A DNA stretch of 64,000 nt from JACVRM01 sp963839815 (lineage in GTDB: Bacteria; Actinomycetota; Thermoleophilia; Gaiellales; Gaiellaceae), in NCBI GenBank assembly GCA_963839815.1, contig CAWIWF010000007.1, positions 169,266 to 233,265 of the forward strand, written 5' to 3'. Numbering within the stretch: position 1 is the first letter of the stretch; every line of letters begins with the position of its first letter. Made by a program: the position numbers and the translations under genes. The notes beneath the pieces are model-generated. The model did not search any database, was not told where the DNA came from, and worked only from the letters and a program-made list of their open reading frames with translations. Shown piece after piece: positions 6,753 to 15,585 of this stretch.

Positions 6753-7862
6753 GTGGCGCAGACGCAGGAGGCGCTCTACCGAGAGCTCGACCTCGAGCTC
6801 TCCTGGTCGGAGCAGGAGCTGCCCGAGCGGGAGCGGACGAAGCACGTCCACCGGCTGCACCCGTACCTCGGCAAGTTCGTGCCCCAGCTCGTCGAGACGT
6901 TGCTCGCCCGCCACGTGCGCGCCGGCCGGCCCGTGCTCGACCCGTTCGCCGGCTCGGGGACGACGCTCGTGCAGTGCCTCGAGAGCGGCCACCCGGTGGC
7001 CGGCGCGGACATCGCCGCCTTCAACTGCCTGCTGATGCAGGTCAAGACCTCGCGGCCGAACCCCTTCACGCTCGAGCGCGAGGTCCGCAATGCGCTCACG
7101 CGACTCGAACAGGCGGAGGCCGGGGCGGACGGGAGCGAGTACCTGCGCGAGTGGTTCGCCCCGCGCGCCCGCGGGGAGCTGCTCGCCTTTCGGTCGCTGA
7201 TCGGCGACTACGAGCACGCCGACGTGCTGCGGGTCGTGCTCGCGCGCGCGGCGCGCTCGGCCAGGCTGACGACGCATTACGACCTCGACTTCCCGCGGAC
7301 GCCGCAGCGGGAGCCGTACTGGTGCCACAAGCACCGCCGCACGTGCCGGCCGGTCGAGCGCGCGTCCCACTTCCTGCGCCGCTACGGGCTCGACACGGTC
7401 GAGCGGATCAAGGCCTTCGCACGGCTGCGGGCTCGGGGGGCGGAGGCGCGGGTGCTGCACGGCGACGCCCGGGAGCTCGACCTCGGCGGTCCCTACGCCG
7501 CCGCGATCACCTCGCCGCCGTACCCCGGGCTGATCGACTACCACGAGCAGCACCGCTATGCCTACGAGCTGCTCGGTCTCGACGATCGCCGCGAGCACGA
7601 GCTCGGGGCCGCAGCCAGAGGCACGAGCCGCGCGGCGCTGGCCGCCTACGTCGAGGGCGTGGCCGCCGTGCTCGCCCGGGCCCGCGCGGCGATCGAGCCG
7701 GGCGGCGTGCTGGCGATCGTCGTCAACGACCGCCGCGGCCTCTATCCGGAGATCCTCGAGCGGGCAGGCCTCGAGCTGCAGGCGCGGCACCAGCGGCACG
7801 TCAACCGGCGGACGGGCCGCCGCTCGGGCGAGTACTTCGAAGACGTGCTGATCGCCCGCTAG
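6753..7862 (+). CDS. Solitary DNA methyltransferase (m4C/m6A amino type)
   Basis: S-adenosylmethionine-dependent DNA methyltransferase of 369 aa. The SAM-binding motif DPFAGSGT is at residues 63-70 and the catalytic TSPPY motif at 253-257, so motif I precedes the catalytic motif (alpha-type order). About 180 residues lie between them, including a Cys/His cluster (CHKHRRTC, residues 191-198) that may bind zinc. The N-terminal HPYLGKFVPQL segment is common in this group. TSPPY is commoner in N4-cytosine enzymes, but N6-adenine cannot be excluded. No restriction enzyme gene is adjacent. The stop codon shares CTAG with the convergent Nudix gene. Confidence 0.85.
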   Translation: MAQTQEALYRELDLELSWSEQELPERERTKHVHRLHPYLGKFVPQLVETLLARHVRAGRPVLDPFAGSGTTLVQCLESGHPVAGADIAAFNCLLMQVKTSRPNPFTLEREVRNALTRLEQAEAGADGSEYLREWFAPRARGELLAFRSLIGDYEHADVLRVVLARAARSARLTTHYDLDFPRTPQREPYWCHKHRRTCRPVERASHFLRRYGLDTVERIKAFARLRARGAEARVLHGDARELDLGGPYAAAITSPPYPGLIDYHEQHRYAYELLGLDDRREHELGAAARGTSRAALAAYVEGVAAVLARARAAIEPGGVLAIVVNDRRGLYPEILERAGLELQARHQRHVNRRTGRRSGEYFEDVLIAR

Positions 7863-8377
7863 CGCAGCCCGAGCGCGTCGAGGCCGGCCCAGGCGAGGCC
7901 GGCGTCGGTCAGCTCGCCTCGCCGCAGGTGCTCCCGGAACTCGGCGAGCGGCATCAGCACGACCTCGATGTGCTCGTCGCCCGCGTCGGGCTCGGCGACG
8001 CGGGTGCAGCCAGTCGCGACGAAGCCATGCCGCCGGTGCGCCGAGTAGGCGCCCGCCCACTGCGAGCCGATGGGCGTGAGCTCGCCCTCGTACCCGGTCT
8101 CCTCGAGCAACTCGCGGCGGGCGGCGGCGAGCGGGTCCTCACCCTCGTCGACGACCCCGCCGGGCAGCTCATCGAGGACGCGCTGCGGGCCGGGGCGAAA
8201 CTGGCGCGCGAGGATCACCCGCTCGTCCGCGGTAGAGGCCAGCACGGCGACCGTGTCCGGGTTGACGATGACCTCGTAGTCGGCCTCGGCGCCGTCCGGG
8301 AGCCGGTACCGGCGGCGGACGATCCGCCGGAAGCCGGCGTAGACGACGGACTCGGCGAGCAGGTGCCAGGCACGCAC
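7859..8377 (-). CDS. Nudix hydrolase, ADP-ribose pyrophosphatase-like
   Basis: Hydrolyses a nucleoside diphosphate linked to another moiety; ADP-ribose is the likeliest substrate by resemblance. The Nudix box runs from Gly73 to Gly95 (GGVVDEGEDPLAAARRELLE, then ETG), preceded by VILARQFRPGPQRVLDELP, typical of ADP-ribose enzymes. The 172-residue length fits. A weak AAGACT box lies 7 nt upstream of the GTG start. Its stop overlaps the methyltransferase stop within CTAG. Confidence 0.85.
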   Translation of the reverse strand: MRAWHLLAESVVYAGFRRIVRRRYRLPDGAEADYEVIVNPDTVAVLASTADERVILARQFRPGPQRVLDELPGGVVDEGEDPLAAARRELLEETGYEGELTPIGSQWAGAYSAHRRHGFVATGCTRVAEPDAGDEHIEVVLMPLAEFREHLRRGELTDAGLAWAGLDALGLR

Positions 8378-8426
8378 GTGGCAGAGTCTTCACGCTTTCG
8401 GCACAGACACGCGCGAGAGTGCTCCG

Positions 8427-8432
8427 TAGCGT
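8427..8432 (+). promoter_or_regulatory. -10 box for leaderless comM
   Basis: TAGCGT ends 7 nt before the GTG at 8440. This placement, together with the start of conserved sequence, supports 8440 over the in-frame upstream start at 8419. Confidence 0.45.
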
Positions 8433-8439
8433 CGGCCGA

Positions 8440-9904
8440 GTGCTCGCGCGCGTCGTCACCCATGCGCTCGTCGGTCTCGAGGCTCGCCGCGTCGAGGTCG
8501 AGGCGCACGTCCAGGGCGGCGTCCCGGGGTTCGCGCTCGTCGGCATGGGCGACCGCGCCTGCCAGGAGGCCAAGGAACGCGTCAAGAGCGGCATCGTCGC
8601 GGCCGAGCTCGACTGGCCCCGTCGTCGCCTGACCGTCAATCTCGCGCCGGCGGCGCTGCGCAAGGAGGGATCCGGGTTCGATCTCCCGATCGCGCTCGCG
8701 CTGCTGGCCGCCACGCGACAGGTGCCGCGTGACCGGGTCGAGGAGCACGCAGCGCTCGGCGAGGTGGCGCTCGACGGCCGGATCCGACCGGTGGGTGGCA
8801 CCGTCGTCGCGGCCGAGGCGGCGAGGCGGAGCGGCCTGCCACGCGTGCTCTGCGCGGTCGAGAGCGCTGCCGAGGCGGCGCTCAGCGGCGTCGACGCAAT
8901 CCCGGTGGCACACCTGGCCGAGGCGGCCTCGTACCTGCGCGGCGAGATCGACATCGAGCCGTGCGCACCGCCGATCGGCGACGTGCGGCCGCCTCCCTAC
9001 CCGGACCTGGCCGACGTGCGCGGCCAGGAGCGCGCGCGGCGTGCACTCGAGCTCGCTGCTGCGGGCGGCGCACAACCTTCTGCTCGCCGGCCCCCCCGGC
9101 ACCGGCAAGACGATGCTCGCGCGGCGGCTCCCGGGGATCCTGCCGCCGCTCCGCTTCGAGGAGGCGCTGGAGGTGACGCGGATCTACTCCGTCGCCGGCC
9201 TGCTGCGCTACGGCCAGCCCCTCGTGAGCACGCGCCCGTTCCGGGCACCGCACCACAGCGCCTCGATGCCCGCCCTCGTCGGCGGCGGCGGCCGCGGCCT
9301 GCGGCCCGGCGAGGCCACGCTCGCCCACAACGGCGTGCTGCTCCTCGACGAGCTGCCCGAGTTCGCCCGCCCGGCGCTCGAGGCGCTGCGCCAGCCGCTC
9401 GAGGACGGCTCGATCGCGGTCGCCCGGGTCGAGGGCAAGGCCGTCTTCCCCGCACGCTTCCGGCTCGTCGGGACGATGAACCTCTGTCCCTGCGGTGCGC
9501 GCGGCGACGCCAGGCTCGAGTGCACGTGCTCGCCGCAGCGGCTCGCCGGCTTCCGGGACAAGCTGTCACGGGCGCTGCTCGACCGCTTCGACCTGGTCGT
9601 GACCGTGCCGCGCGCGCAGGCGGAGGAGCTCGCGGCCGCGGGCGGTGAGCCGTCTGCTGCCGTGCGCTCGCGCGTGGCGGCGGCGTCCGAGCGGCTGCTC
9701 GCCGCGCGCCCGGGGCGGACGACCGGCGCCGACGCGCTCCTCGACCGCGCCGTCGAGCGGCTGCCGCTGTCCGGGCGGGGGCGCGCACGGGTCGCCCGGC
9801 TCGGTGTGACGATCGCGGCGCTCGCCGGCGCAGACGCGGTCGAGGAGGAGCACGTCGCCGAGGCGCTCGCCTACCGGCCGCCGCGGGAGCTGGCGACGGC
9901 GTGA
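8440..9904 (+). CDS. comM: ComM/YifB family Mg-chelatase-like AAA ATPase (one frameshift)
   Basis: Hexameric helicase-like ATPase that promotes branch migration of incoming DNA during natural transformation. The N-terminal Lon-protease-like domain (VQGGVPGFALVGMGD, AALGEVALDGRIRPV) is in the first frame to about 9065. The AAA part continues one frame over with the Walker A motif AGPPGTGKT, then FRAPHHSAS, LLLDELPEF, TMNLCPCG and the C-terminal lid. The break lies in GCGGGCGGCGC near 9062-9070 and needs one extra base. Conservation on both sides suggests a sequencing error or a very recent mutation. dprA overlaps by GTGA, a competence gene pair. Confidence 0.88.
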
Positions 9905-10891
9905 GCGAGCTCGCGGTCGCCGCCTACGCCGCCGAGAGCGGCGGGCACGTGCTGGAGGCGCCGCGCGATGCTCGCTTCCGTCGCTTCCTGCGCGACTTCG
10001 ACGAGGAGGCCTACTCCGAGCGGCTGCGCTCCCTGGGCGTCGAATGGCTCCCTCGCTCGTCCGAGCTCTTCCCGCACGCGCTCGCCGGCATCTTCGACCC
10101 CCCAGGCGGACTCTTCCTGCGAGGAGCCGCCGCGGCCGGCGTGCTCGGACGCGCCCGCGGTGGGGGTCGTCGGTGCGCGAGCGTGCTCGCCCTACGGCGC
10201 GCATGTCGCACGGGGGCTCGGGCGGAGCTGGCCCGGGCGGGCCTGGTGGTCGTCGAGCGGGCTCGCGCGCGGAGTCGACGGCGAAGCGCACCGTGGCGCG
10301 CTCGAGGGCGGCGGCGTGACCGTCGCCGTGCTCGGCTGCGGGATCGACCGCGACTATCCGGCGTCGCACGCGGAGCTGGCCCGCCGCATTCGCGAGACGG
10401 GGCTCGTCGTCTCGGAGTACGGACCCGGCGTCGAGCCGGCACCGTGGCGCTTCCCCGCCCGGAACCGCATTGTGGCGGGTCTCTGCGCCGTCACCGTCGT
10501 CGTCGAGGCGCGCGAGCGGAGCGGCGCGCTCATCACCGCCGACCTCGCGCTCGAAGAGGGGCGCGAGGTGTTCGCGGTGCCGGGCGAGATCACCTCGTCG
10601 CTGTCGAAGGGGTCGAACCGGCTGCTGGCGGTGGGCGCCACGCCGTTGCTGGACGCGATCGACGTGCTCCGGGCATTCGGCCTGGAAGGGCCCGTTGCCG
10701 ATCCTCCGCCCGCCGACGGCCCTGTGGGCGCCGTGCTGGCAGCGCTGGCGGACGGCCCGCGAGGGGCGGACGAGCTCGTCGCGGCGACCGGCCTGGACGC
10801 CGCCAAGGTCGCCGCGGCGCTCAGCGAGCTGGAGCTGCTGGGCCTCGCTGCAGAGGGACATGGCCTCTTCCGTTGCCAGGTCGGCGCGTGA
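9901..10891 (+). CDS. dprA: DNA-processing protein DprA (three frame changes)
   Basis: Loads RecA onto incoming single-stranded DNA during transformation. The N-terminal part (LRSLGVEWLP, LFPHALAGIFDPPGGLFLRG) is in the GTG-9901 frame to about 10145. The Rossmann-fold part then alternates frames: VGVVGARACSPYGAHVA in the second, ELARAGLVVV back in the first, and SGLARGVDGEAHRGALEGGG to the end in the second. Conserved FPARNRIVAGL, EAREESGAL-like and EVFAVPGEI motifs and a C-terminal winged-helix-like domain follow. Three indels within about 110 bp point to sequence error, though a decayed gene is possible. Confidence 0.88.
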
Positions 10892-10898
10892 GGACCAC

Positions 10899-10904
10899 TA
10901 GCAT
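10899..10904 (+). promoter_or_regulatory. -10 box for leaderless FAD oxidoreductase gene
   Basis: TAGCAT ends 8 nt before the GTG at 10913; it lies just after the dprA stop. Confidence 0.5.
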
Positions 10905-10912
10905 CGCCCTCC

Positions 10913-12037
10913 GTGAGCACCCCCTACTGGCTGGACGAACCCGCGCCGCCCCTGCCCCCGACGCGGCCGGACGGCGAGCCGGACGTGGTGGTCGTCGGCG
11001 GTGGCGTGACCGGGTGCTCCTGCGCGCTCACGCTCGCGCAGGCCGGCGTGCGCGTGCGCCTCCACGAGGCGCGCGCGATCGCGTCGGGTGCCAGCGGCCG
11101 GAACGGCGGCTTCGCCCTGCGCGGCGGCGCGGGCCCCTACGACGAGGCGCGGCGGGACCTCGGCCGGGAGCGGGCTGGCCACCTCTGGGAGCTGAGCGAG
11201 CGGGCACTCGAGCGCCTGGCCGAACTGGCGGGGGATGCCTTCCGGCGCACCGGCAGCCTGCGCGTCGCCGCGAGCCGCGAGGAGCGGGACGCGCTGACGC
11301 GCGAGTACGAGGCGCTGCGCGAGGACGGCTTCGCGGCCGAGTGGCCGTCGCTGCCGGCTGCCCTCGAAGGTCGCTTCCACGGAGTGCTCCGCCATCCGGG
11401 CGACGGCGCGCTCCAGCCCGCACGGTGGGTGCGGCGGCTCGCCGTGCTGGCCGCCGAGGCCGGGGTGGACATCCGCGAGCACAGCCCCATCGAGTCACTG
11501 GACGAGCTCGGCGGCGCCACGGTCGTCCTGGCCACGGACGGGTACACCCACGGGCTCGTCCCAGAGCTCGACGCGCTCGTGCGCCCGACCCGCGGCCAGG
11601 TCGTCGTCACCGAGCCGCTCGGCGAGCTGCTCTTCCCCTGCCCGCACTACGCCCGAGAGGGCTGGGACTACTGGCAGCAGCTGCCGGACCGCCGCCTGGT
11701 GATCGGCGGGCGCCGCGACGGCGCGCTCGAGGTCGAGTACACGCGGGTCGAGGAGACGACACCGGCGATCCAGTCGCTCCTCGAGCAGCTGATCCACGAC
11801 CTCGTCGGCAAGCTGCCGGCGGTGACCCATCGCTGGGCAGGCTTGTTTGGCACCTCGCCCGACGACGTGCCCCTGGCCGGCCAGCTGCCGGGCCGCGATC
11901 GCGTCTGGGCCTGCGTCGGCTACTCAGGCCACGGCAACGTGCTCGGCCTCGCCTGCGGCGATCTGGTTGCCCGCGGGATCCTCGGTGAGCGCCGGCCCGA
12001 GCTTGCGCTCTTCGACCCTGGCAGGCTGCTGCCCTAG
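10913..12037 (+). CDS. FAD-dependent oxidoreductase, DAO family
   Basis: Flavoenzyme of the D-amino-acid/glycine/sarcosine oxidase superfamily, 374 aa. The FAD-binding signature VVVVGGGVTGCSCALTLAQAG is at residues 24-44, followed by SGASGRNGGFALRGG, which resembles the site of covalent or close flavin contact in this family. The C-terminal WAGLFGTSPDDVPLAGQLP and GYSGHGNVLGLACGDL segments are typical of the substrate-domain end. The amine or amino-acid substrate cannot be read from sequence. Its TAG shares CTAG with the convergent VOC gene. Confidence 0.88.
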   Translation: MSTPYWLDEPAPPLPPTRPDGEPDVVVVGGGVTGCSCALTLAQAGVRVRLHEARAIASGASGRNGGFALRGGAGPYDEARRDLGRERAGHLWELSERALERLAELAGDAFRRTGSLRVAASREERDALTREYEALREDGFAAEWPSLPAALEGRFHGVLRHPGDGALQPARWVRRLAVLAAEAGVDIREHSPIESLDELGGATVVLATDGYTHGLVPELDALVRPTRGQVVVTEPLGELLFPCPHYAREGWDYWQQLPDRRLVIGGRRDGALEVEYTRVEETTPAIQSLLEQLIHDLVGKLPAVTHRWAGLFGTSPDDVPLAGQLPGRDRVWACVGYSGHGNVLGLACGDLVARGILGERRPELALFDPGRLLP

Positions 12038-12399
12038 GCCGTCTCCGGCGGCGTCACCGAGTCGTCGCTCTGGAAGAGCGAGAAGCCGTTTCCCTCAGTG
12101 TCCCAGCACTCGGCGGTCCAGCCGACACCGGGGATCGGACGCTTGGCGTCCGCACGCCCGCCGAGCCGGTGGACCCGCTCGAGCTCGCGGTCGATGTCCT
12201 TCGCCTCGAAGTAGACGACCAACCCTCGCTCGCCGCCCTGGGCCGGGTAGATCGCGCCGCCCGGATCGCCGTCGAACATGTGGTACTCGATCGGCCCGTC
12301 CCAGTCCTGGAACTTCCAGCCGACGAGCTCTCCCCAGAACTCGCGCGCACGGGTCGTGTCGCCGGCGGGCAGCTCGAGATGGACGATCTTCCCCTTCAT
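12034..12399 (-). CDS. VOC (glyoxalase/bleomycin-resistance) family protein
   Basis: A 121-residue protein with the paired beta-alpha-beta-beta-beta units of the vicinal oxygen chelate fold. It starts KIVHLELPAGDTTRAREFWGELVGWKFQDW and ends WGAECWDTEGN-like sequence (WTAECWDTEGNGFSLFQ), which provides candidate metal ligands His5 and Glu near residue 103. The ATG has a good purine-rich site (GAGGAGGAGC) upstream, so this gene is leadered. Specific substrate unknown. Confidence 0.88.
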   Translation of the reverse strand: MKGKIVHLELPAGDTTRAREFWGELVGWKFQDWDGPIEYHMFDGDPGGAIYPAQGGERGLVVYFEAKDIDRELERVHRLGGRADAKRPIPGVGWTAECWDTEGNGFSLFQSDDSVTPPETA

Positions 12400-12714
12400 C
12401 GGCTCCTCCTCGTCGTGGATACAGTCGATTGTGACGACGGACGGTCACCGGCGGCAGTGTCCGCGGGCGAGCACGCCCGGCACACTCGCCTCCATGCCCG
12501 GCGCGACGGCGACGAGCGGTTCGTCTACGGCCGCAGCGGCTCTGCGAGAGGGGCTCGAGCTCCCGGGCTGCGAGGTCGAGTCGTTCTCGCGGCGTTCGCG
12601 ACCGTCTCGGCCCGCCGCGGCTCGGCGGGCACCGGGCGCTCGGTGCCCGCGCCGAGTACGCGCTCGCTCGGCGTTCGGGGCCGGTCGTGCGTCGCCGGCG
12701 CGACCCGCCGCGGA
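12400..12714. other. Intergenic stretch with a 10-bp-arm hairpin
   Basis: No credible gene. It holds the upstream region of the VOC gene and the 3' region of the cyclodeaminase gene. A perfect inverted repeat GCGGGCACCG / CGGTGCCCGC (12625-12634 and 12641-12650, 6-nt loop) could act as a transcription barrier for the leftward gene; there is no T-tract. Confidence 0.5.
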
Positions 12715-13665
12715 CTAGAGCTCGATCCGCTGGACGTCCGTCAGGGCCCCGGCCTCGAGCGCCCGCAGCGCGGCGATCGCCACGGCGAGATCCTGGATGG
12801 CGAGCCCGGTCGAGTCGAACGCAGTGATGTCGTCGGCCGACTCCCGTCCCGGCGCCGTCCCCGCGAGCACGTCGCCGAGGAGGCCGACCTGCTCGCGGCC
12901 GAGCAGCCCGGCCGTGACCGCGCCGGTGAGGTCGCCGCCGTGGCTGGCCTGCTCCCAGTCGTCGCAGAAGGCGAGCACCCTCGCGAGCTCTGCGGGCGCG
13001 ATCTCGGCCTTTCCCGGCCCGTCGGCGCCCATCAGGCTCACGTGCTGCCCGGGCCGGAGCGAGCCCTCCGGGAAGAGCACCTCGTGGCCGGGGGTGACCG
13101 TGACCACGATGTCGGCCGCGAGCGCGACATCGGGGGACCGGGCGACGCCGGCGCCCAGCTCCGCGGCCGCGGCGGCGGCTGCACCCGAGTCGACGTCCCA
13201 GAGCAGCACCTCCCGCCCCCGCTCGACGAAGGTGCGAGCGGCAGCGCGGCCGTTGACGCCGGCGCCGATCACAGCCGCCGGGCCGGCGTCCGCGCGAGCG
13301 AGCGTCTCCGCCGCGAGCACCGCCGCCGCGCCCGTGCGGAGCGCGGTGATCGCGCCCGTGTCCATGACTGCGCGGAGCGAGCCATCGGAGGCGTCGGACA
13401 GCAACACGAGCCCCGTGACCGTCGGCAGTCCCCTCGCCGGGTTGCCGGGGAACGAGGTCACCCACTTGAGCAGCGCGTAGCCGCCGCCGAGCGCCGGCAT
13501 CGCCCGGAAGTCGCCAGCCGGGTAGGCCGGGACGTACGTCTTGGGCGGCATCGTCCACGCCCCGCGGGCGTAGGCGACGAAGCCGTCGCGCACCGCGTCG
13601 ACCGCCTCGCTCGGGCTCACCGCCGCGACCACGTGGCGTGCGCTCAGGAACGGGATTGCCGTCAC
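12715..13665 (-). CDS. Ornithine cyclodeaminase / mu-crystallin family protein
   Basis: NAD(P)-binding protein of 316 aa. Relatives include ornithine cyclodeaminase, alanine dehydrogenase, imine reductases and mu-crystallin. Seen: N-terminal FLSARHVVAAVSPSEAVDAV, the LLKWVTSFPGNPARGLPTV block, VMDTGAITALRTGAAAVLAA containing the substrate-contacting segment, the Rossmann motif AVIGAGVNGRAAARTF and the C-terminal STGLAIQDLAVA. The precise reaction is not determinable. The GTG start used here lacks the usual -10 spacing, so a nearby start is possible. Confidence 0.87.
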   Translation of the reverse strand: MTAIPFLSARHVVAAVSPSEAVDAVRDGFVAYARGAWTMPPKTYVPAYPAGDFRAMPALGGGYALLKWVTSFPGNPARGLPTVTGLVLLSDASDGSLRAVMDTGAITALRTGAAAVLAAETLARADAGPAAVIGAGVNGRAAARTFVERGREVLLWDVDSGAAAAAAAELGAGVARSPDVALAADIVVTVTPGHEVLFPEGSLRPGQHVSLMGADGPGKAEIAPAELARVLAFCDDWEQASHGGDLTGAVTAGLLGREQVGLLGDVLAGTAPGRESADDITAFDSTGLAIQDLAVAIAALRALEAGALTDVQRIEL

Positions 13666-13707
13666 AGATCTGACCCACTCGCGCTACACACGCGTGCGCC
13701 GCCCTCG

Positions 13708-13770
13708 AGTAGCGTCGGGACCGGAGGGAGGCTCGCGGCCGGCCCCAGGAACATGGCGGTGGGGGACATG
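13708..13770. repeat. Dispersed repeat C, copy 1
   Basis: The block AGTAGCGTCGGGACCGGAGG, then GAGGCTCGCGGCCGGCCCC and GGGGACATG, recurs at 31691-31760 with few differences. It fills the 202-bp gap between pntB and the cyclodeaminase gene, which holds no gene. Confidence 0.65.
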
Positions 13771-13867
13771 TCTCGCGCAGACAGTGCGCGGCCGCCGACC
13801 CCCGCATACCCTCTGCCGAGCTGCTCGGTCGTTCGCGCGGCGGCTGCCGGTCCCGTCACCGCCCGGG

Positions 13868-15274
13868 TCAGACGCTCTTGACCGCGTCGACGAGCTTGGC
13901 GACCGAGTCCTTCGCGTCGCCGAAGAGCATCGCCGTCTTGGGGTCGACGTAGAGCGGGTTGTCGACGCCGGCGAAGCCCGGGCTCATGCCTCGCTTCAGT
14001 ACGACGACGCTTCTGGCCTGGTCGACGTCGAGGATCGGCATGCCGTAGATCGGGCTCCCCGGCGAGTTCCGGGCAGACGGGTTGGTGACGTCGTTGGCGC
14101 CGATCACGAGCGCGACGTCCGTCTGCGGGAAGTCCGGGTTGATGTCGTCCATCTCGTGCAGCGCGTCGTAGGGCACCTGCGCCTCGGCGAGCAGCACGTT
14201 CATGTGCCCGGGCATGCGGCCCGCGACCGGATGGATCGCGTAGCGGACGTCGACGCCGCGCCGCTCGAGCTCGTCCGCGAGCTTGCGCACGTCGTGCTGG
14301 GCCTGCGCGACCGCGAGCCCGTAGCCCGGCACGACCACGACGCGCTTCGCATAGGCGAGCATCACCGCCACGTCGTCCGGCGTCGTCGCCCGCACCGCGC
14401 CGCCGTCGCCGTCCGGGCCCGCGCCGACACCTGTCACCACCTGGCCGAAGGCGCCGAAGAGCACATTCGCGACCGAGCGGCCCATCGACCGGGCCATCAT
14501 CAGCGTCAGCAGCGTGCCCGAGGCGCCGACGAGCGTGCCGCCGATGATCAGCGCGTTGTTGTCGAGCACGAAGCCGGCCGCGACGCCGCTCAGCCCCGAG
14601 AACGCGTTCAGGAGTGCGATCACGACGGGCATGTCCGCACCGCCGATCGGGATCACGAACAGAACGCCGAAGACGAGCGCCGCCCCGACGAGCGGGATCA
14701 GCCAGACCCGCTCCTCCGTCACCCCCGCCACGGCGGCAAACAGCACCGAAGCTGCCAGCACCGACCCGTTCACCGCCTGCTGGGCGGGGAACGACACCGG
14801 CCGTCCCGAGACCAGCTCCTGCAGCTTCGCGAACGCGACGACGCTGCCCGACAGCGTGACGGCGCCGATCAGCGCCGAGGTGAGGCTCGCGATCACCTCC
14901 TGGCCGCCGACGCTCCCGGGGAGCGGCGCCAGCCGGTGGAACTCCGCTGCCGCCACCAGTGCCGCCGCGCCGCCGCCGGCGCCGTTCAGCAGCGCCACCA
15001 TCTGCGGCATCGCCGTCATCTTCACGTAGCGCGCCGCCGGCACTCCCAGCACCGCGCCCACGGCGAGCCCCGCCAGCACGAGCCAGTAGCGGTTCACCTC
15101 CGCCAGGGTCAGCGTGAAGATCACCGCCACCACCATCCCGACAGCCGCGAGCCGGTTGCCGAGCCGGGCGGTACGCGGGTCGCCGAGCATCTTGATGCCG
15201 AGCACGAAGCCCACGGCGGAGACGACGTAGGCAAGGTTGACCCAGTTCTCGGAGAGGGCGAAGCCGACCGTCAC
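13868..15274 (-). CDS. pntB: NAD(P) transhydrogenase subunit beta
   Basis: Membrane subunit of the proton-translocating transhydrogenase that reduces NADP+ with NADH using the proton gradient. The first two thirds contain eight to nine hydrophobic segments, including the loop GAVTLSGSVVAFAKLQ. The C-terminal domain III (from about residue 290) binds NADP(H): VVVVPGYGLAVAQAQH, IHPVAGRMPGHMNVLLAEA, VLVIGANDVTNP-like sequence and KRGMSPGFAGVDNPL. The 468-residue length is normal. It is last in a three-gene operon and overlaps pntAb by 4 bp. Confidence 0.96.
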   Translation of the reverse strand: MTVGFALSENWVNLAYVVSAVGFVLGIKMLGDPRTARLGNRLAAVGMVVAVIFTLTLAEVNRYWLVLAGLAVGAVLGVPAARYVKMTAMPQMVALLNGAGGGAAALVAAAEFHRLAPLPGSVGGQEVIASLTSALIGAVTLSGSVVAFAKLQELVSGRPVSFPAQQAVNGSVLAASVLFAAVAGVTEERVWLIPLVGAALVFGVLFVIPIGGADMPVVIALLNAFSGLSGVAAGFVLDNNALIIGGTLVGASGTLLTLMMARSMGRSVANVLFGAFGQVVTGVGAGPDGDGGAVRATTPDDVAVMLAYAKRVVVVPGYGLAVAQAQHDVRKLADELERRGVDVRYAIHPVAGRMPGHMNVLLAEAQVPYDALHEMDDINPDFPQTDVALVIGANDVTNPSARNSPGSPIYGMPILDVDQARSVVVLKRGMSPGFAGVDNPLYVDPKTAMLFGDAKDSVAKLVDAVKSV

Positions 15275-15570
15275 CGGTCGTCCTCGGGCTCGCGCCGCTT
15301 GAACATCTCCAGCATCCGGTCGGTGACGAGGAAGCCGCCGACGACGTTGATCGTCGCCAGCACGAGCGCCGCGAACGCGAGCACCTGCTCGAGCACCGAG
15401 TCCGAGGAGCCGGCGACGAGGATGGCGCCCACGACGATGATCCCCGAGATCGCGTTCGTGCCCGACATCAACGGCGTGTGCAGCAGGGTCGGCACCCGCG
15501 AGATCAGCTCGAAGCCGAGGAAGACGGCGAGCGCGAAGATGGTCAGGCTGGCGATCAGCTCAGCGTCCAT
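15271..15570 (-). CDS. pntAb: NAD(P) transhydrogenase subunit alpha part 2
   Basis: Small membrane subunit of 99 aa carrying the helices that in E. coli form the C-terminal end of PntA. Three to four hydrophobic segments are visible, with the conserved TPLMSGTNAISGI motif lining the proton path. It lies between pntAa and pntB, with a 15-bp gap to the first and a 4-bp overlap with the second, so the complex is of the split three-subunit type. Confidence 0.95.
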   Translation of the reverse strand: MDAELIASLTIFALAVFLGFELISRVPTLLHTPLMSGTNAISGIIVVGAILVAGSSDSVLEQVLAFAALVLATINVVGGFLVTDRMLEMFKRREPEDDR

Positions 15571-15585
15571 CGCACCTCCCAGGGC

